Below, one piece after another: positions 1-6,021 of a stretch of DNA of 8,498 nt (the first letter of the stretch is position 1; every line of letters begins with the position of its first letter). Origin of the DNA: Gammaproteobacteria bacterium. GTDB taxonomy: Bacteria; Pseudomonadota; Gammaproteobacteria; Chromatiales; Chromatiaceae. The stretch spans positions 1-8,498 of the forward strand of contig JAUVEG010000042.1 in NCBI GenBank assembly GCA_030594925.1. The letters are read 5' to 3'. The notes under the pieces are model-generated. The model saw nothing but the letters and a program-made list of their open reading frames with translations, was not told where the DNA came from and did not search any database. A program made the position numbers and the translations under genes.

Positions 1-485
1 AGTTGTTGAAACCAGGTGTTGAGTTGCTCGATGCGTTGTTCGGCAGGGAGTTGCAGCCAGTAGTGGTAGTTTGGCATGTCGAAGGCACAGGTGCAGCCGG
101 GCGCAGAGTTGCGTTGGGCTATATTTTTCAGGAATCCATCCTCTTTTAATTTCTGACCGAGTGGTCCTGGTATCTGGGAGAGAGCACTAATCGCGTTTTC
201 CAGGGAGTCCATCACCGAGCCGAGACGCTGGGTGTCGATATCTGCCGTGTTACTGATTTTCTCAAGCCTTTTGAGATCCTTTTTCAGCTCCTTGATGATT
301 TCCGATTTGGTGTCAGTGCGGTTCAGAAGGCAGGAGATATCAACCAGGGTATTGACTGCAGCACGTGAATCCCAGGCATCTGTGCGGCGGTGATGGATTG
401 AAAATTGTTCAAACAGATGAGCAAAACGCAGCAGTAATCTGGTGCGTTCGTTTAGAGGATGCTCGTAGGTAATAAAGTCGGACAA
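1..485 (-). CDS. zapD: ZapD (YacF), cell-division FtsZ-bundling protein, C-terminus cut by window edge
   Basis: ZapD is a cytoplasmic Z-ring associated protein that cross-links FtsZ protofilaments. Translating the minus strand from 485 gives 161 open codons with no stop to the edge. It begins LSDFITYEHPLNERTR and continues LLLRFAHLFEQFS, the ZapD N-terminal signature. It later has a helical charged stretch (IIKELKKDLKRLEKI, about residues 67-81) and the family block FDMPNYHYWLQLP near residue 141. Full-length ZapD is about 250 residues, so roughly the last third is missing. The start is TTG: the nearest upstream in-frame stop is at 513-515, there is no ATG or GTG between, and a purine-rich AGAGAAG lies about 8 bases ahead of the TTG. 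The gene follows coaE with a 105-base gap holding a repeat and a candidate promoter, so it may be transcribed both from that promoter and from upstream. Family call is confident; the start is an inference. Confidence 0.93.
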   Translation of the reverse strand, partial: MSDFITYEHPLNERTRLLLRFAHLFEQFSIHHRRTDAWDSRAAVNTLVDISCLLNRTDTKSEIIKELKKDLKRLEKISNTADIDTQRLGSVMDSLENAISALSQIPGPLGQKLKEDGFLKNIAQRNSAPGCTCAFDMPNYHYWLQLPAEQRIEQLNTWFQQ

Positions 486-519
486 CGATTTGCTTCTCTG
501 GTTAATCTTGTGTTAATTA

Positions 520-548
520 ATAATAAGCTCGTGCGTTTAGATTCTAAA
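520..548 (-). promoter_or_regulatory. candidate sigma-70 promoter for zapD
   Basis: On the minus strand TTTAGA (543-548, 4 of 6 matches to the -35 consensus) is followed by exactly 17 bases and then TATTAT (520-525, 5 of 6 matches to the -10). Transcription would start near 513, about 28 bases before the zapD TTG. Both boxes are visible in the sequence; promoter activity is inferred. Confidence 0.45.
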
Positions 549-549
549 T

Positions 550-583
550 CCCCCTCGGTCCCCCTTTACTAAAGGGGGAGGGC
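550..583. repeat. C-rich/G-rich palindromic intergenic repeat between coaE and zapD
   Basis: The segment has two C-rich runs followed by a perfect 8-bp stem (CCCCCTTT 560-567 with AAAGGGGG 571-578) and a 3-base loop. From memory this resembles a dispersed intergenic repeat found in many proteobacteria. It lies directly after the coaE stop and could act as a terminator or mRNA-stabilising hairpin, but no T-run follows on the minus strand, so a canonical intrinsic terminator is not supported. Confidence 0.6.
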
Positions 584-590
584 ATGTCGG

Positions 591-1202
591 CTAAATCATA
601 CCATCCTGAGGGGTTGAGAGCAGTAGATAATATTGATGCAGCCGTTCCACTTCAGCTTGCAGAGCTTTCAGTGGGCCCCGATTGGAAATGACATCATCGG
701 CAACTGCCAGGCGATGACTGTTTGTGGCTTGCGCATGAAGCATCTTGTCGGCATCAGCCTCTGATATGGCGTTGCGCTGCATCAGGCGCTGTCGCTGCAT
801 TTCTGGTGGCGCATCGATGACAAGGATGCGATCGATGTTGATCGGATAGCGGGATTCGAGCAACAGCGGGATCACGACTATGGCGAATGGTGCAGCAATT
901 GTCTGCAACTGACGAGTGACTTCATCGCGGATGCGTGGATGTAGAATATCTTCGAGCTGGCGCCGCTGCTGATCTGAATTGAAGATGAGTTTGCCCAGCT
1001 TTTTTCGGTTCAATGCGCCGTCACTGTTCAATATGGAGGCGCCGAATGCTGTAACAATCTCCTGCAGTGCCGGTTCACCGGGTTTGACGAGTTGTCGGCT
1101 GATGAGGTCTGTGTCGATGACGGGGGCGCCAAGCGCTTCAAACAGGTGGCTTACTTCGCTTTTGCCACTGGCGATGCCGCCGGTTAGGGCGATGGTTAAC
1201 AT
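591..1202 (-). CDS. coaE: Dephospho-CoA kinase
   Basis: CoaE phosphorylates the 3'-hydroxyl of dephospho-CoA using ATP, the last step of coenzyme A synthesis, in the cytoplasm. The 203-residue product has the P-loop GGIASGKS at residues 8-15, the following V-I-D-T-D segment (aspartates 30 and 32), HPRIR at 88-92, and the PLLLES segment at 112-117, all typical of the family; the length is also normal (about 200). The reading frame stays open upstream to 1307, but those 35 extra codons translate an intergenic repeat and overlap pilD. The start is therefore placed at the ATG at 1202, giving the usual beginning MLTIALTGG. A Shine-Dalgarno GAGG (1211-1214) sits 8 bases before it and lies inside the repeat. 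coaE follows pilD by 58 bases, as in the conserved pilBCD-coaE-zapD cluster. It ends with TAG. Confidence 0.96.
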   Translation of the reverse strand: MLTIALTGGIASGKSEVSHLFEALGAPVIDTDLISRQLVKPGEPALQEIVTAFGASILNSDGALNRKKLGKLIFNSDQQRRQLEDILHPRIRDEVTRQLQTIAAPFAIVVIPLLLESRYPINIDRILVIDAPPEMQRQRLMQRNAISEADADKMLHAQATNSHRLAVADDVISNRGPLKALQAEVERLHQYYLLLSTPQDGMI

Positions 1203-1209
1203 CTTTTTG

Positions 1210-1243
1210 CCCTCACCCTGGCCATCTCCCGAGGGGAGAGGGG
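1210..1243. repeat. palindromic repeat between pilD and coaE that carries the coaE ribosome binding site
   Basis: A C-rich tract leads into an inverted repeat TCTCCC (1225-1230) / GGGAGA (1234-1239) with a 3-base loop, then a G-rich tail. The CCCTCACCC...CTCCC...GGGAGAGGGGA pattern matches, from memory, a dispersed intergenic repeat of proteobacteria. Its end closest to coaE supplies GGTGAGGG on the minus strand, placed correctly as the coaE Shine-Dalgarno. It occupies most of the 58-base pilD-coaE gap. Confidence 0.65.
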
Positions 1244-1260
1244 AATATCTGGAATGTGCA

Positions 1261-2118
1261 TCAGGTGATACCTGAGATCTGGAGATACCAGTTGTTGATT
1301 GACTCACCCCAGAACATGGCGATGATACCGGCTATGGCGAGATAGGGGCCGAATGGGATTGGCGTCTCCCGTTCATGTTTGCGCAGCAGTATCATCGCTA
1401 CTCCAATCAAAGCTCCGGCGACTGAAGCGATCACGACGATTTGCGGCAGCAGTTGCCAGCCGAACCATGCGCCGAACAGCGCCAGCAGTTTGAAATCGCC
1501 AAATCCCATCCCTTCTTTACCGGTGAGCAGGCGAAACAGCTGGAAAACCAGCCACAGTGAAAGATAGCCAAACGCAGCGCCGTAGATTGCAGAGACCGGG
1601 TCGGTGAAAACGGCGCTTGCGTTGAGTAATAAGCCGAGCCATAACACAGGGAGGGTGATGGAGTCTGGCAGCAGTTGATGGTCAAGATCGATAAAGGTGA
1701 GGGCGATCAGCGACCAGACCAGCAGTGTGGCGCTGATGCCTGCTGGCGTCAGTCCGTAATGCCAGATCACAGCAGTAGTTAGTATACTGCTGAGGATCTC
1801 CACCAGCGGATAGCGTAGAGAGATCTTTGCACCGCAACTGCTGCACTTGCCTCTCAATAAGAGATAGCTGATCACAGGGATGTTCTGCCAGGCTTTAACC
1901 CTGGCTTTGCATTGCGGACAGTGGGATGCCGGCAGGCTCAGTGAAATCGTATCTTCGGCGTTCTGATTGGTGAGTCCCAGGTGTTCATGGCAATCGGCAT
2001 TCCAGCGCGATTGCATGATCAACGGCAGGCGGTAGATCACCACATTCAGAAAGCTGCCGACGATCAGACCGATGATGGCTGCGAATGGCAGTAGTAGATG
2101 GGAGCTTTCAATCGGCAT
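1261..2118 (-). CDS. pilD: Type IV prepilin peptidase / N-methyltransferase
   Basis: PilD is an inner-membrane aspartic protease that cleaves the leader of type IV prepilins (and type II secretion pseudopilins) and N-methylates the new N-terminus. The 285 residues start with a hydrophobic segment and the signature GSFLNVVIYRLP (21-32). Next come a cytoplasmic loop with two CxxC pairs (C67/C70 and C92/C95, zinc-binding in this family) and several membrane segments. The catalytic aspartates are expected in IDLDHQLLPD (143-152) and in GFGD (D208). Length and all motifs are normal, so the enzyme looks functional. The ATG at 2118 is the natural start for the family, although no strong Shine-Dalgarno precedes it. 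It lies 116 bases downstream of pilC, a gap filled by a MITE-like repeat, and 58 bases before coaE. It stops at TGA. Confidence 0.96.
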   Translation of the reverse strand: MPIESSHLLLPFAAIIGLIVGSFLNVVIYRLPLIMQSRWNADCHEHLGLTNQNAEDTISLSLPASHCPQCKARVKAWQNIPVISYLLLRGKCSSCGAKISLRYPLVEILSSILTTAVIWHYGLTPAGISATLLVWSLIALTFIDLDHQLLPDSITLPVLWLGLLLNASAVFTDPVSAIYGAAFGYLSLWLVFQLFRLLTGKEGMGFGDFKLLALFGAWFGWQLLPQIVVIASVAGALIGVAMILLRKHERETPIPFGPYLAIAGIIAMFWGESINNWYLQISGIT

Positions 2119-2154
2119 AGAAGTTAATGCAAAATAATTAACGATAGAATTGTT

Positions 2155-2216
2155 GTCATTGCCAGCGCAGCGTGGCAGTCTGAATGGTTAGAGATTGCTT
2201 TGTTCCTCGCAATGAC
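2155..2216. repeat. MITE-like palindromic element (GTCATTGC termini) between pilC and pilD
   Basis: A 62-base element is bounded by perfect 8-bp inverted termini GTCATTGC (2155-2162) and GCAATGAC (2209-2216). Read on the minus strand it begins GTCATTGCGAGGAACAAAGC. This resembles, from memory, the widespread GTCATTGCGAGGA... intergenic repeat of many bacterial genomes. It has no coding capacity. It separates pilC from pilD inside the operon and may form an mRNA hairpin. Confidence 0.7.
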
Positions 2217-2234
2217 GAATCAATCAGAGCTTCC

Positions 2235-3482
2235 CTAAAATGCATCGCCCAGATGGAAGATTGGCAAATACATGGCGATAACCAGGGTGCCGACAATGAT
2301 GCCGATGACGGCGATAATCAGGGGTTCCATGAGGCTGGTCAGCACCTCGACAGCAGCATCGACTTCTCCCTCATAGTAATTGGCAGCTTTATCCATCATC
2401 TTCTCGAGTGAGCCGGACTCTTCGCCAATGGAAGTCATCTGCTGCAGCAGGATTGGGAACAGGGGCTCCTGCTGCATGGTGAAGTGGAGTGATTGTCCGG
2501 AGGCGATGCCCTCGCGCATCCGCAAAATTGCATCGGAGAAGATGGCATTGCCGCTGGTGGCAGCAACGGATGCGAGCGACTCCATGATTGGCACGCCTGC
2601 GCCGAAGGTGGTTGTCAGGGTTCTTGAATAACGCGCCAGTGCGGCATTGTGCATGATTTTCCCGAGAACAGGGAGTTTCAGAGTTAGTTTGCCGACGCCG
2701 CGTTGAAACTTTTCAGATTTTTTCCACAGGCGCAGCAGGATGAGAACAGCGATGACGACAGCGAGAGCTATCATCCATCCCCGCCCAGCTACTTCATGTG
2801 AAACATTGATGACCCATCGGGTCAGTGCAGGCAGGTCAGTGCCAACAGACTGAAACAGCTCCTCAAAGACAGGAATGACATAGATCAGCAGAATCAGAGT
2901 AACGACAACGGCTGCGACGAGAATCGCAGCGGGATAGATCATGGCGCGCTTGACCTTTCCTTTCAGCGCCAGGGTCTTCTCCTTGTAGTCGGCGATTTTC
3001 GACAATACCTCATCGAGCGTACCCGAAAGCTCGCCTGCAGCGACCAGGTTGACGTAGAGATTATCAAAATATTTCGGATGCTGGGCAAAAGCATCAGAGA
3101 GGCTGGTGCCGCTTTCAACATCGACGCGCAGTGAGTTCATCAGTTTTGTAAATTCAGCGTTCTTGTGGCCCCTGCCGATGATATCCAGGGCGGTGACCAA
3201 TGGAACCCCTGCCTCCAGCATGGTGGAAAGCTGCCGGGTGAAGAAGGTGATGTCCTTTTCTGATAATGGTTTTGAATTGAGAGTGGCAAAGAGCGACGAC
3301 GTCTGTTTCGCCCTGATTTTGGTGGGTCTGATCTCCTGTCTGCGCAGGGTTGCGCGGGCAAGGTTCAGATCTTTTGCCTGAATCTCACCGCTGGTTTTCT
3401 TGCCGCGACTGTCAAAACCGTCCCACTTGTAGGTGTTGAGTTTTGAAGATGCTGTGAGTCTTTTTGCTGCTGCTGTAGCCAT
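2235..3482 (-). CDS. pilC: Type IV pilus inner-membrane platform protein PilC
   Basis: PilC is the polytopic membrane protein at the base of the pilus machine that couples the PilB and PilT ATPases to pilin insertion. The 415-residue product is of normal length (about 405). It has an N-terminal YKWDGFDSRGKKTSGEI block (18-34), then two T2SF domains. The first holds FTRQLSTMLEAGVPL (81-95) and LVAAGELSGTLDEVL (146-160). The second holds the equivalent YSRTLTTTFGAGVPI (285-299) and SIGEESGSLEKM (351-362). Three hydrophobic membrane segments lie near 182-205, 236-252 and 387-408, and the C-terminus is LGDAF, close to the usual ending. The ATG at 3482 is only 5 bases after the pilB stop, so the genes are almost certainly cotranscribed and perhaps translationally coupled; no clear Shine-Dalgarno is seen. 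It ends with TAG. Confidence 0.97.
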   Translation of the reverse strand: MATAAAKRLTASSKLNTYKWDGFDSRGKKTSGEIQAKDLNLARATLRRQEIRPTKIRAKQTSSLFATLNSKPLSEKDITFFTRQLSTMLEAGVPLVTALDIIGRGHKNAEFTKLMNSLRVDVESGTSLSDAFAQHPKYFDNLYVNLVAAGELSGTLDEVLSKIADYKEKTLALKGKVKRAMIYPAAILVAAVVVTLILLIYVIPVFEELFQSVGTDLPALTRWVINVSHEVAGRGWMIALAVVIAVLILLRLWKKSEKFQRGVGKLTLKLPVLGKIMHNAALARYSRTLTTTFGAGVPIMESLASVAATSGNAIFSDAILRMREGIASGQSLHFTMQQEPLFPILLQQMTSIGEESGSLEKMMDKAANYYEGEVDAAVEVLTSLMEPLIIAVIGIIVGTLVIAMYLPIFHLGDAF

Positions 3483-3487
3483 ATTAA

Positions 3488-5182
3488 TTAGTCGATGGTT
3501 ACCCTGTTGAGTTCTTCCAGACTGGTTATACCGGCCATGACTTTGTTGAGACCGGATCTGCGCATGGTGGTGATGCCCTCCGTTGCGGCGCGCTGCTGTA
3601 TGTCCATCGTGGTTCCACCGTCAAGGATCATGCGCTCCATCTGCTCCGAGATTGGCATCACCTGGTAGATGCCGATGCGGCCGCGATAGCCATTGGTGCA
3701 TCTGGAGCAGCCCACCGGGTGATAGATGGTGAGGTCGGCAGCAATCTCCTCTTCACTGAAACCCTCTTCAAGCAGTGTCTTCTCCGGAATATCATCCGCT
3801 TGTTTACAGGTGCAGAGTGTACGCAGCAGGCGCTGCGCCATGATGAGCAGGATCGAAGAGGCGATGTTATAAGGCGCCACGCCGATATTCAATAGTCGGG
3901 TCAGGGTCTGCGGCGCATCATTGGTGTGCAGCGTCGAGAATACCAGGTGGCCTGTTTGTGCAGCCTTGATCGATATCTCGGCTGTTTCCAGGTCGCGAAT
4001 CTCGCCAACCATGATGATGTCGGGATCCTGACGTAAAAAAGAGCGCAGTGCAGAGGCGAATGTCAATCCGGCCTTGACCTTGATGTTGACCTGGTTGACG
4101 CCGTCCATCGGTATCTCCACCGGGTCTTCGATGGTGACGATGTTCTTATCCGGCGTATTGAGCTGACTCAATGCTGAATACTGCGTCACTGTTTTTCCGC
4201 TGCCGGTCGGGCCGGTGACAAGTATCAGTCCGTAGGGTTGTGAGATTGCGGCGTGATAATCGGCGAGTTGCTTCGCATCCATGCCCAGGGATGCGATGGA
4301 GAGATTGGCTGATGAGGTGTTCAGCAGCCGCAATACAATTTTTTCCCCATGCAGTGTCGGGCATGTGCTGACACGAAAGCCGATGGTTCGGTGTTGGGAG
4401 AGGCGCAGAGTGATCTGGCCATCCTGGGGTATGCGCTTCTCGGCGATATTGAGGCGCGCCATCACTTTAAGTCGCGATGCCAGCCTGTTGCCGATAGCCA
4501 ACGGCGGTGAAAAGACTTTTCGCAGGATGCCGTCCTGGCGGTAGCGAATGCGGTAATCCTGTGAATAGGGTTCAAAATGGATATCCGATGCGCCGCTGTC
4601 AATAGCATCCATCAGAATCTTGCTGATGAAACGCACCACGGGAACGTCACTGGTATCCTCCTGTTCCTTGCCGTCGCTGGAGAAGGAGAGTTTGTCGAGC
4701 GAGTCGACATCCATATTGTCCAGTGCAGTATTGATGGAGGAGAAAGCAGACCTGATGAGATCCAGCAGTTTGCCGTGTTCCACCATCACCGGCTGAATGC
4801 TGAGCTGTGACTGGAACTCCGCCTCATTCAGGATATGCAGGCTCGAGGGGTTGGAGATACCGACAAAAAGCGTGCCTCCACGGCGAAACAGGGGCACAAT
4901 CCGGTTAGCATGGATAAAGGCTTCGTCGATCAGATCCGCAGGCAGAAATTTCTCGTTCAGCGCATCGCAATCCATCAGCGGTAATGCATAGTTGGCAGCG
5001 CAAGAGGTGGCGATCTGCAGTTCAGATGCCAGCGAGTTATCGACAAGATACGTCGAAATCGATTGCTCTTCTTTTTTCGCCTTCAGCTGCGCAAGGCGCG
5101 CCTCATCCTCAGCGAGTACCCTGGTGTTGACCAGCGAGGTGAGTATGGGGTCCTGTATTCTTTTCTGGGCCGGATCGTTCAA
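3488..5182 (-). CDS. pilB: Type IV pilus extension ATPase PilB
   Basis: PilB is the cytoplasmic hexameric ATPase that powers pilin polymerisation at the PilC platform. The 564 residues (family about 565) contain an N-terminal MshEN-type domain (about 1-150), the N2 block DIHFEPY (200-206), Walker A GPTGSGKT (324-331), IEDPVE (351-356), the Walker B region DPDIIMVGEIRD (386-397) and the His box TGHLVFSTLHTND (410-422). A four-cysteine zinc site is complete (C457, C459, C492, C495). No key residue is missing. The start codon is TTG at 5182: an in-frame TGA lies at 5186-5188 just upstream, so no longer frame exists, and only a weak GGA is available as Shine-Dalgarno. It leads the pilB-pilC-pilD transcription unit and is divergent from pilR across an 839-base gap, where pilA is found in some relatives but not here. 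Confidence 0.97.
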   Translation of the reverse strand: MNDPAQKRIQDPILTSLVNTRVLAEDEARLAQLKAKKEEQSISTYLVDNSLASELQIATSCAANYALPLMDCDALNEKFLPADLIDEAFIHANRIVPLFRRGGTLFVGISNPSSLHILNEAEFQSQLSIQPVMVEHGKLLDLIRSAFSSINTALDNMDVDSLDKLSFSSDGKEQEDTSDVPVVRFISKILMDAIDSGASDIHFEPYSQDYRIRYRQDGILRKVFSPPLAIGNRLASRLKVMARLNIAEKRIPQDGQITLRLSQHRTIGFRVSTCPTLHGEKIVLRLLNTSSANLSIASLGMDAKQLADYHAAISQPYGLILVTGPTGSGKTVTQYSALSQLNTPDKNIVTIEDPVEIPMDGVNQVNIKVKAGLTFASALRSFLRQDPDIIMVGEIRDLETAEISIKAAQTGHLVFSTLHTNDAPQTLTRLLNIGVAPYNIASSILLIMAQRLLRTLCTCKQADDIPEKTLLEEGFSEEEIAADLTIYHPVGCSRCTNGYRGRIGIYQVMPISEQMERMILDGGTTMDIQQRAATEGITTMRRSGLNKVMAGITSLEELNRVTID

Positions 5183-5215
5183 AAGTCATCCGAGTCAAAG
5201 ATCTGATGGAGTTGC

Positions 5216-5224
5216 AGTATAGCA
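5216..5224 (-). promoter_or_regulatory. candidate extended -10 promoter for the pilB operon
   Basis: On the minus strand TGC-TATACT forms an extended -10 (TATACT at 5216-5221, 5 of 6 matches, with TGN directly ahead). Seventeen bases upstream is CTCAAA (5239-5244), a poor -35 with 3 of 6 matches, which is acceptable for an extended -10 promoter. Transcription would begin near 5209, leaving a leader of about 27 bases before the pilB TTG. The -35 side overlaps a short stretch (5242-5251) identical to part of the 2155-2216 repeat. Confidence 0.5.
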
Positions 5225-5481
5225 GAATGAATCAGGCGTTTGAGATTGCTTCGTGTATGTTCGTAACTTCCAAATCTTCCCGTGTACTCGATTCTACATA
5301 GGATGTGCCGGGGAACGAGGCGCATCAATATCTACGTCAGATCAATGTTGGCCTACGCCATACATCTCTGCACTGTGTAGAATGTCAGGGTGTGAGCAGG
5401 CCGTTCCTGCGCATCCTGCATTCACGGCATTTGTCCATCAATGTACGGCAGACGCGGAAGCTCCATTTTACTCAGTGCGTA

Positions 5482-5512
5482 GGGCGCCAATAAGCCTGCG
5501 CATTGCGCCGCA
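5482..5512 (+). repeat. GCGCAAT palindromic repeat, copy 1
   Basis: The copy has arms GGCGC(C)AAT and ATTGCGCC around the loop AAGCCTGCGC, followed by GCA. It differs from copy 2 at 5933-5962 only by one extra C in the left arm and is in the same orientation. It matches, from memory, a REP-like palindrome common in proteobacterial intergenic DNA. Confidence 0.75.
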
Positions 5513-5583
5513 GGGATATCCGGATAATGTATACTCTCCATGTAATAGAGGATATGGATTATGCGCAAGCCTTTACTTTTCTC

Positions 5584-5713
5584 TGTCATTCCGAGGGAAG
5601 TGAGGTACGAAGCTTCCGCGTCCTGCTCACGCCCCTCACCTACATCCGTGTAGGCGAACGACGAGGAATCTTGATGCATAGAGCGTTAAGATCTCTCCTA
5701 CGTCGAGATGACA
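5584..5713. repeat. MITE-like element with TGTCAT / ATGACA ends
   Basis: A 130-base non-coding element begins TGTCATTCCGAGG, and its right end read in reverse is TGTCATCTCGACG, so 10 of 13 terminal positions are inverted-repeat matches. The interior has a second imperfect inverted pair (GAGGAATCTT and AAGATCTCTCC). No transposase is encoded. It resembles the dispersed GTCATTCCGAG... class of intergenic repeats. The upstream extension of the small ORF that follows would start within this element, which argues against that longer start. Confidence 0.65.
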
Positions 5714-5764
5714 AATTGTAAACCGGAAAATGAAGGATGCCTTTTGTTTGCAGGAGAATTTGAA

Positions 5765-5923
5765 ATGACTGAACATGCAATGATGCGTGATGAACAATTG
5801 ATTGAAAAAGCAGTCAGCGTACTTGTACGTGAAATAGGACCGGTTGAAGCTGGCGGGTTTCTTTCCATGCCCCACCAAAAACGTCTGGATTCTGTCAAGC
5901 GCCATCATGAATGGCAGGGTTGA
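5765..5923 (+). CDS. small antitoxin-like protein, probably C-terminally shortened
   Basis: This is a 52-residue ORF starting MTEHAMMRDEQLIEKAV and ending HHEWQG. The ATG at 5765 has a strong Shine-Dalgarno AGGAGA (5752-5757) 7 bases ahead. The alternative upstream ATG at 5708 lies in a repeat and would add 19 poor-looking residues. The pattern L-x-R-E-x-G-P-V-E-A-x-x-F-L followed by R-x-D-S-V-x-R-H-x-x-W-Q resembles, from memory, small uncharacterised proteins found beside toxin genes, which usually continue with a segment like L-D-x-x-x-F-F-D-x-V-F. Here a TGA intervenes and copy 2 of the GCGCAAT palindrome starts about 10 bases later, so the C-terminus seems lost. No toxin partner lies next to it. 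Translation is well supported by the ribosome binding site; function is a guess. Confidence 0.5.
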   Translation: MTEHAMMRDEQLIEKAVSVLVREIGPVEAGGFLSMPHQKRLDSVKRHHEWQG

Positions 5924-5932
5924 GTTATGACA

Positions 5933-5962
5933 GGGCGCAATAAGCCTGCGCATTGCGCCGCA
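5933..5962 (+). repeat. GCGCAAT palindromic repeat, copy 2
   Basis: Perfect 8-bp inverted arms GGCGCAAT (5934-5941) and ATTGCGCC (5952-5959) enclose a 10-base loop, then GCA. It shares 24 contiguous identical bases with copy 1 at 5482-5512 and has the same orientation, so the two copies bracket the MITE-like element and the small ORF. It is about 10 bases from the small ORF's stop. Confidence 0.8.
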
Positions 5963-6021
5963 ACGAAAAGATAGTAGTGAGTACTGAGTAGCGAGGGGGA
6001 GGCCCTACAGAGACCAATCGC

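Larger units (their letters stand above)
5183..6021. other. repeat-rich intergenic region between pilB and pilR with no pilA or pilS
   Basis: This 839-base stretch separates the divergent pilB and pilR. It holds the pilB promoter, two copies of a GCGCAAT palindrome, one MITE-like element and a 52-codon ORF. No class III prepilin start motif (G-F-T-L-x-E) and no histidine-kinase sequence appears in the translations I examined. Between about 5225 and 5480 I see no convincing gene, only frames interrupted by stops and sequence that looks derived from dispersed repeats, for example the small inverted repeat GCAGGCCGTTCCTGC near 5397-5411. Confidence 0.7.

Noticed and set aside
1203..1307. 35-codon N-terminal extension of CoaE overlapping pilD
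   Set aside because: It translates a palindromic intergenic repeat, overlaps the pilD coding end, and CoaE family members start at MLTIALTGG-like sequence; the ATG at 1202 has its own Shine-Dalgarno.
5253..5603. Plus-strand 116-codon frame
   Set aside because: It runs through the first palindrome and into the MITE-like element, is rich in Cys and Arg as in random translation, and matches no family I recognise.
5422..5679. Minus-strand 85-codon frame in the pilB-pilR gap
   Set aside because: Its residues come from translating the MITE-like element and the GCGCAAT palindrome; it has no convincing ribosome binding site or family pattern.
5183..6021. Sigma-54 promoter (TGGCAC-N5-TTGC) or pilA in the pilB-pilR gap
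   Set aside because: I found no good match to the -24/-12 pattern and no class III prepilin start sequence in either direction.
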